A stretch of DNA of 64,000 bases from an uncultured Psychroserpens sp. (GTDB lineage Bacteria > Bacteroidota > Bacteroidia > Flavobacteriales > Flavobacteriaceae): contig NZ_CANNDQ010000002.1 in NCBI RefSeq assembly GCF_947503375.1, positions 207,182 through 271,181 on the forward strand, given 5' to 3'. Positions 34,387-44,500 of the stretch are shown piece after piece. Each line of letters opens with the position of its first letter. The first letter of the stretch is position 1. The notes under the pieces are model-generated. The model was not told the DNA's origin, did not search any database, and was given only the letters and a program-made list of their open reading frames with translations. The translations under genes were made by a program, and so were the position numbers.

Positions 34387-36216
34387 ATGAAAAAAATTTT
34401 AATCCAATTATTACCATTCATAAAGAAATTTAAAAAACACGTTATTTTAAATGTATTTTTTAATATTCTTTATGCTTTGTTTAGCTCTCTTGCTTTTGTT
34501 TCTCTAATACCTATGTTAAACGTATTATTTGACAAAACACAAAAGGTAACTGAAGCACCCGTTTGGACCGGAATTGGAAATATAAAAGATTATGGTGAAA
34601 CCTTATTAAACTACAAGGTAAGTAGCCTCTTAGACAATGGTAATGCCCAAATGGCGTTGCTCATTGTGATATCTATAGTGATATCTACATTTTTACTAAA
34701 AAACTTATTTGGTTACTTTGCCATGCAACACGTAATGTATCTTAAAAATGGTGTACTCACCGATTTGAGAAAAGATATGTACGAAAGAATTATAAGTTTA
34801 CCATTGCGCTTCTATGCAAAACGACAAAAAGGCGATGTAATGGCTAGAATTTTAGGCGATATAAATGAAATGCAAAATTCATTCTTTATCATTCTAGAGC
34901 TTATTGTAAGAGAACCACTAACTATTGTTTTCTCAATAATACTAATGTTTACTATTAGCTGGCAATTATCTTTATTTGTGCTACTATTTATACCTGTTGC
35001 TGGGTTTATGATCTCTAGAATTGGTAAAAGTCTAAAGAGCAAATCATTAAGAGCGCAAAGAGAATCTGGAAAACTGATTTCAATTGTGGAAGAAACATTA
35101 TCAGGATTGAAAATTGTTAAAAGCTATAACTCTGAGCCTACATTTAAATCCAAGTTTGAAAAGTCTGCAGATACCATTTTGAAATTAAATAATAATATCG
35201 GACTTAAAAACAATTTAGCAGGTCCATTAAGTGAGGTTCTAGGTATTATCACAATAGCAGTATTGCTTTGGTATGGTGGTCAACTAGTATTAATTGATAA
35301 AGTAATAGAAGGCACAACTTTTATTGCATTCATGGGACTTTCTTATGCTATCCTTACACCTGCTAAAGCCATCAGTAAAGCATCATATAAGGTAAAAAAT
35401 GGATTAGCTGCTGCTGATCGTGTTTTTGAAATATTGCATCATAAGAATGACATGATAGATGCTCCAAATGCAACTGAATTAAAAGCTTTTAGCAAACAGC
35501 TAAAAATAGAGAATATCTCATTTAAATATGAAGATGATTGGGTGTTGAAAGATTTTTCCATGACAGTTCCAAAAGGAAAAACAGTAGCACTAGTTGGTCA
35601 ATCTGGAAGTGGTAAAAGTACCATAGCCAATCTTGTTACCCGTTTTTACGATGTAAACAAAGGCACCATATCTATAGATGATAATGATATTAAATCTCTT
35701 ACAAAAACATCGCTTAGATCATACCTAGGATTAGTAACTCAAGATTCAATTCTATTCAATGATTCAGTAAGAAACAATCTTTTGATCGGAAAAAAAGAGG
35801 CTACAGATGAAGATATTATAAACGCTTTAAAGATCGCTAATGCTTGGGAATTTGTTAAAGATCTAGATGGCGTTTTAGATTTCAATATAGGTGACTCTGG
35901 AACTAACTTATCTGGCGGTCAAAAGCAACGCTTAAGTATAGCTAGGGCAGTATTAAAAAATCCGCCAATAATGATTTTAGATGAAGCCACTTCAGCTTTA
36001 GATACTGAAAGCGAACGTCTAGTTCAAGATGCTCTTGAAAATATGATGAAAAACAGAACATCTATTGTAATCGCACACCGATTGTCAACCATTCAAAACG
36101 CAGATGAGATCATTGTAATGCAAAAAGGTGAGATTGCAGAACAAGGCAGTCACCAAGAATTAATGTCTAAGAATGGTGTTTATAAAAAACTAGTTGATTT
36201 ACAGAGTTTTGAATAA
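34387..36216 (+). CDS. ABC exporter, fused permease and ATPase (MsbA-like)
   Basis: A 609-residue half-transporter that works as a homodimer in the inner membrane. The N-terminal part (about 1-345) has six transmembrane helices, with LPLRFYAKRQKGDVMARILG in the coupling region after helix two. The ATPase domain (about 370-600) has Walker A GQSGSGKST, signature LSGGQKQRLSIARA, Walker B IMILDEATSALD and the switch histidine IVIAHRLST. The MsbA family flips lipid A or other amphipaths; the actual cargo here is inferred only. It starts immediately after the phosphohexomutase stop and is followed by an intrinsic terminator. Confidence 0.92.
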   Translation: MKKILIQLLPFIKKFKKHVILNVFFNILYALFSSLAFVSLIPMLNVLFDKTQKVTEAPVWTGIGNIKDYGETLLNYKVSSLLDNGNAQMALLIVISIVISTFLLKNLFGYFAMQHVMYLKNGVLTDLRKDMYERIISLPLRFYAKRQKGDVMARILGDINEMQNSFFIILELIVREPLTIVFSIILMFTISWQLSLFVLLFIPVAGFMISRIGKSLKSKSLRAQRESGKLISIVEETLSGLKIVKSYNSEPTFKSKFEKSADTILKLNNNIGLKNNLAGPLSEVLGIITIAVLLWYGGQLVLIDKVIEGTTFIAFMGLSYAILTPAKAISKASYKVKNGLAAADRVFEILHHKNDMIDAPNATELKAFSKQLKIENISFKYEDDWVLKDFSMTVPKGKTVALVGQSGSGKSTIANLVTRFYDVNKGTISIDDNDIKSLTKTSLRSYLGLVTQDSILFNDSVRNNLLIGKKEATDEDIINALKIANAWEFVKDLDGVLDFNIGDSGTNLSGGQKQRLSIARAVLKNPPIMILDEATSALDTESERLVQDALENMMKNRTSIVIAHRLSTIQNADEIIVMQKGEIAEQGSHQELMSKNGVYKKLVDLQSFE

Positions 36217-36244
36217 GTAAAAATAAGCATATAGATTAAATCAG

Positions 36245-36275
36245 AAAAGGCTGGAGCAATTGTTCCAGCCTTTTC
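36245..36275 (+). terminator. Intrinsic terminator of the exporter operon
   Basis: AAAAGGCTGGA and TCCAGCCTTTT pair perfectly around a short loop, with T-run after the stem. Confidence 0.8.
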
Positions 36276-36281
36276 GATTCA

Positions 36282-36309
36282 ATTACCAGCATTTGGGGAC
36301 ACTGGTAAT
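36282..36309. repeat. Inverted repeat after the exporter terminator
   Basis: ATTACCAG (36282-36289) and CTGGTAAT (36302-36309) are perfect 8-bp arms with a 12-nt spacer. No T-run follows. It lies in the 287-bp gap before the second ECF sigma gene; function unknown. Confidence 0.5.
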
Positions 36310-36462
36310 GTATAAGTAAGTTAGGCTAGAACAAACATATAATAAATAAATGATTCAAACAAGAAAAAAATGTATTTCATCGATTTATTTTACTCTTTAT
36401 CGATAATAATAAATGTAAAATTCTAATAATCAGAATATTATATAATTTATCAAATTTTCATT

Positions 36463-36489
36463 AAACTTTCACTATTTTCATAAGTCTAA
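36463..36489 (+). promoter_or_regulatory. Candidate ECF-type promoter of the second sigma operon
   Basis: AAACTT (36463-36468) and GTCTAA (36484-36489) are 15 nt apart, close to the sigma-E-type consensus. Measured as AAC-N17-GTC, the spacing equals that of the other ECF operon. The TTG start follows 14 nt later. Confidence 0.4.
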
Positions 36490-36503
36490 ATAAAAAACAA
36501 TTT

Positions 36504-37046
36504 TTGGAGCAAGAACAAGATTTCATACAACGATTAATTACTAAAGAAACCAAAGAAGCAGCCTTTAAAGAGTTATTAGAACTTTATAAAGAACGATTAT
36601 ATTGGCACATTCGACACATAGTAAAATCTCACGACGATGCAGATGATGTTCTACAAAACACCTTTATTAAAGTCTATAAAAGTATTCATAACTTTAAAGG
36701 TGATAGCAAATTATATTCATGGATGTATCGCATCGCAACAAATGAATCTATAACACATATTAATAAAAATGCCAAACGCACACAACTATCAACAGAAGAG
36801 TATCAAAATCAAGCTATTAATAATTTAAAAGCTGATGTATATTTTGAAGGCGACCTTATTCAATTACAATTACAAAAAGCAATAGCAACCTTACCAGAAA
36901 AACAGCAATTGGTCTTTAATATGAAATATTTTGAAGACATAAAATATAAAGATATGGCAGAAATTTTAAAAACTAGCGAAGGTGCTTTAAAAGCATCTTA
37001 TCATATAGCTGTCAAAAAAATCGAAACGTTTTTAACTAAACATTAA
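36504..37046 (+). CDS. RNA polymerase sigma factor, ECF subfamily
   Basis: A 180-residue group 4 sigma factor with region 2 (about 15-90: HDDADDVLQNTFIKVYKSI, then KLYSWMYRIATNESITHIN) and region 4 (about 115-175: LPEKQQLVFNMKYFEDIKYK, then EGALKASYHIAVKKIETFL). The start is TTG 36504; no ATG lies nearby. It heads a plus-strand cluster with an anti-sigma-like membrane protein and a periplasmic Spy-like protein. A candidate ECF promoter just upstream suggests that it activates its own operon (inference). Confidence 0.94.
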   Translation: MEQEQDFIQRLITKETKEAAFKELLELYKERLYWHIRHIVKSHDDADDVLQNTFIKVYKSIHNFKGDSKLYSWMYRIATNESITHINKNAKRTQLSTEEYQNQAINNLKADVYFEGDLIQLQLQKAIATLPEKQQLVFNMKYFEDIKYKDMAEILKTSEGALKASYHIAVKKIETFLTKH

Positions 37047-37093
37047 ACGTTTTGAATAAAAATTAGTCTTAAATTAAAAGCAAAGTTTTTTTC

Positions 37094-37591
37094 ATGAAAG
37101 ACAAAAAGTTACATAACATCAAATCATCAGGTTTTAAGGTTCCGAAAGATTATTTTAAATCTTTTGATGAAAAGCTACAAACATGCTTGATAGAAAAAGA
37201 GTCTATGGAAAATATTGAAACTCCAGGTTTCAATGTTCCTAAGGATTATTTTGAAACGTTTAATGATAATCTCTTAGAAAAGCTTCAAAATGAAACACCA
37301 GTTGTTCAATTAAAACCTAGAAAAAAATTATATTATATTACTGGTATAGCTGCATCACTAATTTTAATTTTTACCCTCTATTTTAATCAAACAGAATCTG
37401 AAGACATCACATTAGAAATGGTAGAAACTTATTTTGAAAATAGTAACTTAGACAGTTATGAATTAGCAGAGCTCTTATCAAATGCTGACATGCTAGAAGA
37501 TGACTTCGTCATTACAGAAACACCATACGTTGAAGATAATTTAGAATCATATTTGCTTGAAAATGCAGACTTAGATATACTTTTAGAATAA
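37094..37591 (+). CDS. Anti-sigma-factor-like membrane protein
   Basis: A 165-residue protein with one transmembrane helix (about residues 78-96, YYITGIAASLILIFTLYF). The cytoplasmic N-terminus contains a duplicated motif: GFKVPKDYFKSFDEKL at about 13-28 and GFNVPKDYFETFNDNL at about 46-61. The extracytoplasmic C-terminus is strongly acidic, with many Glu, Asp and Asn. The G-F-x-V-P-x-x-Y-F motif recurs at the N-terminus of Bacteroidota proteins encoded right after ECF sigma genes, so I infer a sigma-binding role. The gene lies 47 nt after the sigma gene and 16 nt before the Spy-like gene. Confidence 0.75.
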   Translation: MKDKKLHNIKSSGFKVPKDYFKSFDEKLQTCLIEKESMENIETPGFNVPKDYFETFNDNLLEKLQNETPVVQLKPRKKLYYITGIAASLILIFTLYFNQTESEDITLEMVETYFENSNLDSYELAELLSNADMLEDDFVITETPYVEDNLESYLLENADLDILLE

Positions 37592-37607
37592 TGAAACAAA
37601 CACTACT

Positions 37608-38060
37608 ATGAAAACATTAATTCCCATAATACTATTCGTTTTTAGCTTTTCAGCTTTTGCCCAACCAAATGGAAAAATGAAAGAGCGAATTAAAGCACAA
37701 AAAATTGCCTTTATCACAGAGCAATTAGATCTCACTCCTGATGAAGCAGAAAAATTCTGGCCAATTTACAACAAATTTGAAGCTACTACTGATAAGGTGA
37801 GATCTGAAGACTTGAGAACCATCAAAAGAGAGATGCGTGACAATCCAAACCTTTCAGATAAAGAAGCTGATGCACTTTTACAACAGCTAATGAATGCCGA
37901 AAATAAAATGCATGAAGCTAAATTAAAATTGGTCAATGACCTAAAGAAAGTTATTCCGTCCTTAAAAATAATACGGCTTAAAGCTGCAGAAGATGAATTC
38001 AATAGAAGGTTGTTAGATCGTCTAAAAGACATGCGACAAAACCGTCCAAAACGTAACTAA
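37608..38060 (+). CDS. Periplasmic Spy/CpxP-like protein of the ECF operon
   Basis: A 150-residue protein with a signal peptide (residues 1-18, ending AFAQ). The mature chain is almost wholly helical and charged: ERIKAQKIAFITEQLDLTPD, EAEKFWPIYNKFEATTDKVR, then a long helix to LRLKAAEDEFNRRLLDRLKD-type residues. The LTPDEAEKFWPIYNKFE motif matches small helical envelope proteins annotated as Spy/CpxP-like or as sensors of ECF sigma factors. A periplasmic chaperone or stress-sensor role is inferred from family and from the sigma/anti-sigma genes upstream. It is the last gene of the cluster. Confidence 0.78.
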   Translation: MKTLIPIILFVFSFSAFAQPNGKMKERIKAQKIAFITEQLDLTPDEAEKFWPIYNKFEATTDKVRSEDLRTIKREMRDNPNLSDKEADALLQQLMNAENKMHEAKLKLVNDLKKVIPSLKIIRLKAAEDEFNRRLLDRLKDMRQNRPKRN

Positions 38061-38061
38061 A

Positions 38062-38093
38062 AAAAAGGAAGTTCCATTACTTTCTTTCTTTAA
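38062..38093 (+). terminator. Weak candidate terminator
   Basis: GGAAGT and ACTTTC form a short imperfect stem between an A-run and a T-rich CTTTCTTT tail, directly after the Spy-like gene. Confidence 0.35.
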
Positions 38094-38180
38094 GTCAAAT
38101 TGTAAGTTTACTCATTCTACCACTTCCTAATGTATAAGCGATACCCAAAATTTTAATAAAAACAGAAAAGCAAAATTAAT

Positions 38181-38196
38181 AACAGACTAATCTGTT
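38181..38196. repeat. Short inverted repeat upstream of the RsmB-type gene
   Basis: AACAGA-CTAA-TCTGTT, a perfect 6-bp dyad, 20 nt before the -7 element at 38217. It covers the place where a -33 element should be, so it could be an operator; chance is also possible. Confidence 0.35.
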
Positions 38197-38216
38197 CAAC
38201 AAAAGCAATTAAAATG

Positions 38217-38224
38217 TATCTTTG
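38217..38224 (+). promoter_or_regulatory. Promoter -7 element of the RsmB-type gene
   Basis: TATCTTTG matches TAnnTTTG and lies 19 nt before the ATG at 38244. Confidence 0.45.
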
Positions 38225-38243
38225 CACGCTGATTTAAATTAAA

Positions 38244-39458
38244 ATGCGTTTACACAGAAATTTATGTTTTGCTGTTATTGATGGCTTAACCTTGATCTTC
38301 AATGAAGGCAAATATGCAGATAAGGTTATACAACAACTTCTTAAACGAGACAAACGTTGGGGAAGCCGAGATCGAGCATTCGTTGCTGAAACCACTTATG
38401 ATATTGTTAGATGGAAACGCCTTTATGCTGAAATAGCTGAAGTTAAAGCACCATACGACAGAGATAACCTATGGCGAATTTTTGCTGTATGGGCAACATT
38501 ACGTGGTATCAAACTACCAGATTGGAAATATTTTGAAAGTACACCTACTCGAAAAATCAAAGGCCGTTTTGATGAATTATCCCAAACAAGAAAATTCAGA
38601 GAGTCTATTGAAGATTGGATGGATGAATTAGGTGTTAAAGAATTAGGCGAGTCTATATGGACAAAAGAGATCTCTGCTCTAAATGAGCAAGCTGATGTTA
38701 TTTTAAGAGTAAACACTTTAAAAACTTCTAAAGAACACTTACAATCAGAATTATTCGATCAAGATATTGAGACCGAAAGCATAAAAGACTATCCAAATGC
38801 CTTAAAATTAAAAGAACGCGCCAATGTATTTCAAACAGAAGCCTTCAAAAATGGTAGCTTTGAAGTACAAGATGCTTCCTCGCAATTAGTTGCCGAGTTT
38901 TTAGATGTGAAGCCTGGAATGAGAGTTGTAGATGCTTGTGCAGGAGCAGGTGGAAAAGCATTACACCTCGCCTCATTAATGGAAAACAAAGGACAAATTA
39001 TTGCTTTGGATATATATGCCAATAAACTCAACGAGCTAAAACGCAGAGCCAAACGAAATAGTGCTTTCAATATTGAAACCAGAGCTATTGAATCTACTAA
39101 AATAATCAAAAAATTATATGGCAAAGCTGATCGTGTCTTAATAGATGCGCCATGTTCAGGTTTAGGTGTTCTAAAAAGAAATCCAGATGCTAAATGGAAA
39201 CTGCAACCAGAATTTATTGATAGCATAAAAAAAACGCAACAAGACATTTTACAGCAATATTCTCGTATCGTTAAGCCTGGAGGAAAATTAGTGTATGCTA
39301 CATGTTCGATCTTGCCTTCAGAAAACAGAAAACAAGTTGATTTATTTTTAACATCTGAAATTGGAAAAGAATTTACCTTTGTAAAAGAAAATAATGTTTT
39401 TGCCCACAAATCTGGTTATGACGGATTTTACATGGCACTGTTAGAAAAGAAAAATTAA
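38244..39458 (+). CDS. RsmB/NOP-family RNA (cytosine-5) methyltransferase
   Basis: Transfers a methyl group from SAM to C5 of a cytosine in rRNA (RsmB acts on 16S C967 in E. coli). The 404-residue protein has an N-terminal helical NusB-like part (about 1-140), a linking ferredoxin-like region, and a Rossmann methyltransferase core. The core has DACAGAGGKALHLASLM for SAM, RVLIDAPCSGLGVLKRNPD with one active-site Cys, and LVYATCSILPSENRKQV with the catalytic Cys. The target base in this organism is inferred. The secreted endonuclease gene begins at the next base after its stop, so it may share the transcript. Confidence 0.92.
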   Translation: MRLHRNLCFAVIDGLTLIFNEGKYADKVIQQLLKRDKRWGSRDRAFVAETTYDIVRWKRLYAEIAEVKAPYDRDNLWRIFAVWATLRGIKLPDWKYFESTPTRKIKGRFDELSQTRKFRESIEDWMDELGVKELGESIWTKEISALNEQADVILRVNTLKTSKEHLQSELFDQDIETESIKDYPNALKLKERANVFQTEAFKNGSFEVQDASSQLVAEFLDVKPGMRVVDACAGAGGKALHLASLMENKGQIIALDIYANKLNELKRRAKRNSAFNIETRAIESTKIIKKLYGKADRVLIDAPCSGLGVLKRNPDAKWKLQPEFIDSIKKTQQDILQQYSRIVKPGGKLVYATCSILPSENRKQVDLFLTSEIGKEFTFVKENNVFAHKSGYDGFYMALLEKKN

Positions 39459-41360
39459 ATGAAATACATTTACACTTTATTAGTTGTATTGATAACAGCA
39501 ACTGCTACTGCACAAATCCCTTCAGGTTACTATGACCATGCCACTGGCACAGGATATACTTTAAAAACACAATTAAAGAGAATCATTGATGATAATGATG
39601 ATGCTGAAATTAATAATTCGGTTGAAGAAATCTATAATCAGCAAACCTATAATGCTTTAGATGATTTTAATGCAACTTACGAAAGAGACTTCTACTATGA
39701 TGCTGGAGGAGAGAATACTATTTTAGATATGTATTCTGAAGATCCTTCTGGTGCAGATCCTTATACCTATTCACCCATTTCAGACGAATGTGGAAATTTT
39801 AGCGGTGAAGGTGATTGTTATAACAAAGAACATGTTATTCCGCAATCGGTTTTTGGCTCTGAATTACCAATGTTTAGTGATGCTCATCATTTAATCCCTT
39901 CTGATGGTCGTGTAAACGGATTTAGAAGTAATTTCCCATTTGGAAGAGTAGATGACTCGCAATTAGTATCTCAATCAGGAATTACAAATCCTACTCAAAA
40001 TGGCTCAAAATTAGGTGATAATCTTAACAGCGGTTACTCAGCTGGATACTCACAAACTGTCTTTGAACCTATAGATGAATTCAAAGGTGATATCGCTCGT
40101 ATTTATTTTTATTTTGTAACACGCTACGAAGATCAAATAAGTGCATGGAACTCTTATCCTATGTTTGATGGTAGTTCAGATAAAGCACTAGCTGATCCAT
40201 TTCTCAATATTTTGATCACATGGCATCAAAATGATCCAGTATCACAAAAAGAGATTGATCGTAACAACAATATTTTCTACAACCATCAAAACAACAGAAA
40301 CCCTTTTGTAGATCACCCAGAATTTGTGGCTTTAATTTGGGACACAACTCCAGATACTGAAGCGCCTTCAGATCCTACAAATCTTGTTGCCTCTAACCCT
40401 ACAGATAACAGCATAGATTTGGCGTGGACAGCTTCAACAGACAATATTGCAGTTGCTTCTTATGATATATATGTTGATGGTGTAAATACATTCAACACCA
40501 ATAGCACCTCTTATAATGCTACAGGTCTCGCACCTGATACCAACTATTGTTTTACTGTAAAAGCTAAAGATAATTCAGCAAATGAATCTGGGTTTAGTAA
40601 TCAAGCTTGTGAAATGACTACAAATAATGGTAGTTCTGGGGGAGATGTAGATTTATTCTTTTCAGAATACATTGAAGGTTCTGGAACTAATAAAGTATTA
40701 GAAATTGCAAACTTTACTGGATCAGACGTTAACTTATCTGCTTATACATTAAGACTTAGTACAAACGGCAATGCATCTTGGGGAACACCATATATATTTC
40801 CAAATGCAACTATTATTGATGAAGATGTTTTTATTATAGCTAATGGAGGTTCTGCTGTTTGTACTTCTGAATATGACGATCTAAATAATGATATTACTTC
40901 ATTTAATGGTAATGATGCCATTGGTCTATTTAAAAATGATGTTTTAATAGATATACTAGGTGATTTCAATAGTAGTAGCAATTATGCTCAAAACACAACT
41001 TTAGTTAGAAAACCTGAAATAGATAGACCAACTATTACTTTCGATATCAATCAATGGAATAGTTTCCCATCTAATAACTGTGATGACCTAGGAACACATA
41101 CACAAACATTAAGTGTAACTACATTCACTTTAACCGAAGTTAGTATTTATCCTAATCCAGCAAAAGATATAATAAACATCAACCTTGCCAACACACAAGA
41201 AACAAAAGTTGACATCTACAATGTATTAGGAAAGCCAGTCTTTTCTGAAACAATCAATGGTAGCCAATCTATTAATGTAACAACGCTTTCTGAAGGTATA
41301 TACATCATAAAATTGACACAAAATGATCATACACTTAGTAAAAAACTAATCAAACGTTAG
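39459..41360 (+). CDS. Secreted endonuclease I with FN3, lamin-tail and T9SS sorting domains
   Basis: A 633-residue secreted nuclease. In order: signal peptide (1-18); endonuclease I domain (about 25-290) with the His-metal motif NKEHVIPQSVFGSELPMFSD followed by AHHLIPSDGRVNGFRSNFPFG; fibronectin type III domain (about 305-388, DIYVDGVNTFNT, LAPDTNYCFTVKAKDNSAN); lamin-tail-like domain (about 400-520, FFSEYIEGSGTNKVLEIANF); and a type A sorting domain (about 560-633, VSIYPNPAKDIININLA, YNVLGKPVF, ending KKLIKR). Endonuclease I cuts DNA and sometimes RNA without sequence preference. The likely role is extracellular DNA degradation for nutrient gain, with surface display through T9SS. Confidence 0.92.
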   Translation: MKYIYTLLVVLITATATAQIPSGYYDHATGTGYTLKTQLKRIIDDNDDAEINNSVEEIYNQQTYNALDDFNATYERDFYYDAGGENTILDMYSEDPSGADPYTYSPISDECGNFSGEGDCYNKEHVIPQSVFGSELPMFSDAHHLIPSDGRVNGFRSNFPFGRVDDSQLVSQSGITNPTQNGSKLGDNLNSGYSAGYSQTVFEPIDEFKGDIARIYFYFVTRYEDQISAWNSYPMFDGSSDKALADPFLNILITWHQNDPVSQKEIDRNNNIFYNHQNNRNPFVDHPEFVALIWDTTPDTEAPSDPTNLVASNPTDNSIDLAWTASTDNIAVASYDIYVDGVNTFNTNSTSYNATGLAPDTNYCFTVKAKDNSANESGFSNQACEMTTNNGSSGGDVDLFFSEYIEGSGTNKVLEIANFTGSDVNLSAYTLRLSTNGNASWGTPYIFPNATIIDEDVFIIANGGSAVCTSEYDDLNNDITSFNGNDAIGLFKNDVLIDILGDFNSSSNYAQNTTLVRKPEIDRPTITFDINQWNSFPSNNCDDLGTHTQTLSVTTFTLTEVSIYPNPAKDIININLANTQETKVDIYNVLGKPVFSETINGSQSINVTTLSEGIYIIKLTQNDHTLSKKLIKR

Positions 41361-41380
41361 TTATTTTCATTAATACTAAT

Positions 41381-41426
41381 AAAAAAAAGCGACCTACGTT
41401 TGTAAAATATATGGGGCGCTTTTTTT
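41381..41426 (+). terminator. Intrinsic terminator
   Basis: AAAAGCGACC and GGGGCGCTTTT pair with an internal mismatch across a long AT-rich loop; a T7 run follows. Confidence 0.6.
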
Positions 41427-41469
41427 AGTTAATAAGAACGTGAATAACTCAAAATATTCGAGCTTATTA

Positions 41470-41503
41470 TTTGCTTAATATCTATTGAAAAAAAGTAAAT
41501 TTG
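41470..41503 (+). promoter_or_regulatory. Promoter of purL
   Basis: TTTG (41470-41473) and TAAATTTG (41496-41503) are separated by 22 nt; the ATG follows 33 nt after. Confidence 0.5.
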
Positions 41504-41536
41504 CATTTTACAAAACTCAACACAAACTAAGACATA

Positions 41537-44500
41537 ATGATTCATTTCTTCGGAAACCAAAACAGTAAAGTCTTTGCTGTTCAAGCAACAAAAGAATTAT
41601 CAACCAACACTATAAGCAAATTAACGTGGTTATTTGGCAACCAGCCAAAACTAGAACAAGCATCTATTGATGCTTTTTTTGTTGGCCCAAGAGCAGCTAT
41701 GATAACACCTTGGAGCACAAATGCGGTTGAAATCACTCAAAATATGGGAATCGATGGTATTGTTCGTATTGAAGAATTTGATTCATGTAGCAAGAGTTTT
41801 ACAGATTACGATCCAATGATATCTGAAAAATTCAATGGACTACATCAAGATACATTTACAATTGATATACAACCTGAGCCTATTGTTGAAATTGTTGATA
41901 TTTCAGCTTATAACACACAAGAAGGCTTAGCCTTGAACGAAGAAGAAATAGAGTATTTAGAAAATGTATCTAAAAAAATTGGTCGTCCTCTCACCGATTC
42001 TGAAGTATTTGGATTCTCACAAGTAAATAGTGAGCACTGCCGTCATAAAATTTTCAATGGAACGTTTGTTATTGACGGAATGGAAATGCCAAATTCTCTT
42101 TTTAAGATGATAAAAGAGACCTCAAAACAAAACCCTAATGATATTGTATCTGCTTATAAAGATAATGTCGCTTTTATAAAAGGTCCAACAGTTGAGCAAT
42201 TTGCACCTAAACGAGCAGATATACCCGATTACTACGAGACCAATACATTTGAATCTGTAATCTCACTAAAGGCTGAAACACATAACTTCCCAACAACAGT
42301 AGAGCCCTTCAATGGTGCAGCAACTGGATCTGGTGGTGAAATAAGAGATCGATTGGCTGGAGGAAAAGGCTCTTTACCTTTAGCCGGAACTGCAGTATAC
42401 ATGACGTCATATTCTCGATTGGAAGCCAATAGACCTTGGGAGCTACAAATGAAAGAGCGTCCATGGTTGTACCAAACACCAATGGACATCTTAATTAAAG
42501 CGAGTAATGGTGCTTCCGATTTTGGAAATAAATTTGGACAGCCGTTAATCTGTGGTTCAGTATTAACATTTGAACATGAAGAAGAAACTAGAAAACTAGG
42601 TTTTGATAAAGTAATCATGCTAGCTGGTGGAATTGGCTACGGAAAATTAGACCAAGCCATTAAAGCAACACCTGAGTCTGGTGATAAAATCGTAGTTCTA
42701 GGAGGTGAAAATTATAGAATTGGTATGGGTGGAGCCGCAGTATCATCTGCCGACACTGGCGAATTCTCTAGTGGTATTGAACTTAATGCTGTACAACGTT
42801 CAAATCCTGAAATGCAAAAACGTGCAGCCAATGTTGTTCGTGGCATGGTTGAAAGCGATGACAACAAGATCATATCTATCCATGATCATGGTGCAGGCGG
42901 ACATCTAAACTGTTTATCAGAATTAATTGAAGATACTGGCGGATGTATTGACCTAGATCAGTTACCTGTTGGAGACCCAACCTTATCTGACAAAGAAATT
43001 ATTGGTAATGAATCTCAAGAACGTATGGGATTGTTAATTGCAGAAAAGCATTTAGACCACATCAGCAAAATTGCTGAGCGTGAGCGATCTCCTTTATATA
43101 CTGTTGGTACAGTTACAAACGACAAGCGCTTTTGTTTCAAATCAGAAACTAAAGGAAGTAAACCTATGGATCTTGCTCTTGAAGATATGTTTGGTAGCTC
43201 TCCTAAGACGATCATGAGTGACAAAACAGTGAATCATAATTATAACAATTTGTCTTACAATGACGAAAAGCTATACGACTATCTAGACCAAGTCTTACAA
43301 CTAGAAGCAGTAGCATGTAAAGACTGGCTTACTAATAAAGTTGACCGTTGTGTCGGTGGAAAAGTAGCCAAACAACAATGCGTTGGAGCACTACAATTAC
43401 CACTAAACAATGTTGGTGTTATGGCTATTGATTATAATGGAAAAGAAGGTATAGCAACCGCTATAGGCCACTCACCCATTTCTGGCTTAATCAACCCAAT
43501 TGCTGGCAGTAGAAATAGTATTACTGAAGCACTCACCAATATAATTTGGGCGCCTTTAAAAGATGGATTACAATCTGTTTCATTATCTGCCAATTGGATG
43601 TGGCCATGTAAAAATGAAGGTGAAGATGCTAGATTATATGAAGCTGTAAAAGCGATTTCAGAATTTTCGATCGATTTAGGGATTAATGTTCCTACTGGTA
43701 AAGATTCGCTATCGATGAAACAAAAATATGCAGATGGAGACGTTATCGCTCCTGGAACGGTAATTATTTCAGCAGCAGCCAATTGTAATGAAATCCAAAA
43801 GGTAGTTGAGCCAATTTTCAAAAAAGAAAAAGGAAATATATACTACATCAATATATCGCAAGATGAATTTAAATTAGGAGGTAGTAGTTTTGCTCAAATC
43901 AACAATACCATTGGGAACGACGCACCTACAGTTATAAGTTCAGACTATGTCAAAACCATATTTAACACAATACAGAGTCTCATAAAAGAGGATCAAATAG
44001 TAGCAGGACACGATGTAGCTTCAGGAGGATTGATTACAACTTTATTGGAATTATGCTTTTCTGAAAACAATCTAGGAGCTGAATTAGATTTGACAGCACT
44101 ACAAGAAAAAGACATCGTAAAATTATTATTTGCTGAAAACTGTGGCATCGTTTTTCAATCTGAAAATGATTCTATTGAGCATATACTCTCTGAAGCTGAG
44201 ATAGATTTTTTTAATATTGGAAAAGTGACCAATTCTGACGTACTAAGTATTATTAATGAAGACGAGGTATTTACAATGACCATTTCTCGATTAAGAGACG
44301 TATGGTACAAAACATCATATTTATTAGATCAAAAGCAAACTGCAAATGGCTTAGCTAAAGTACGTTTCAACAATTATAAAAATCAACCTTTACTATACAA
44401 ATTTCCAAAACACTTTACAGGAAAACTTCCACATATAGATACTAGTAAACCAAGACCTAAAGCTGCTATTTTAAGAGAAAAAGGAAGCAACTCTGAACGT

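Noticed and set aside
38831..39409. 192-residue minus-strand open frame
   Set aside because: Antisense shadow of the RsmB-type methyltransferase gene; no recognisable domain and no promoter.
42232..42618. 128-residue minus-strand open frame, and others like it in purL
   Set aside because: Shadows of the purL coding frame.
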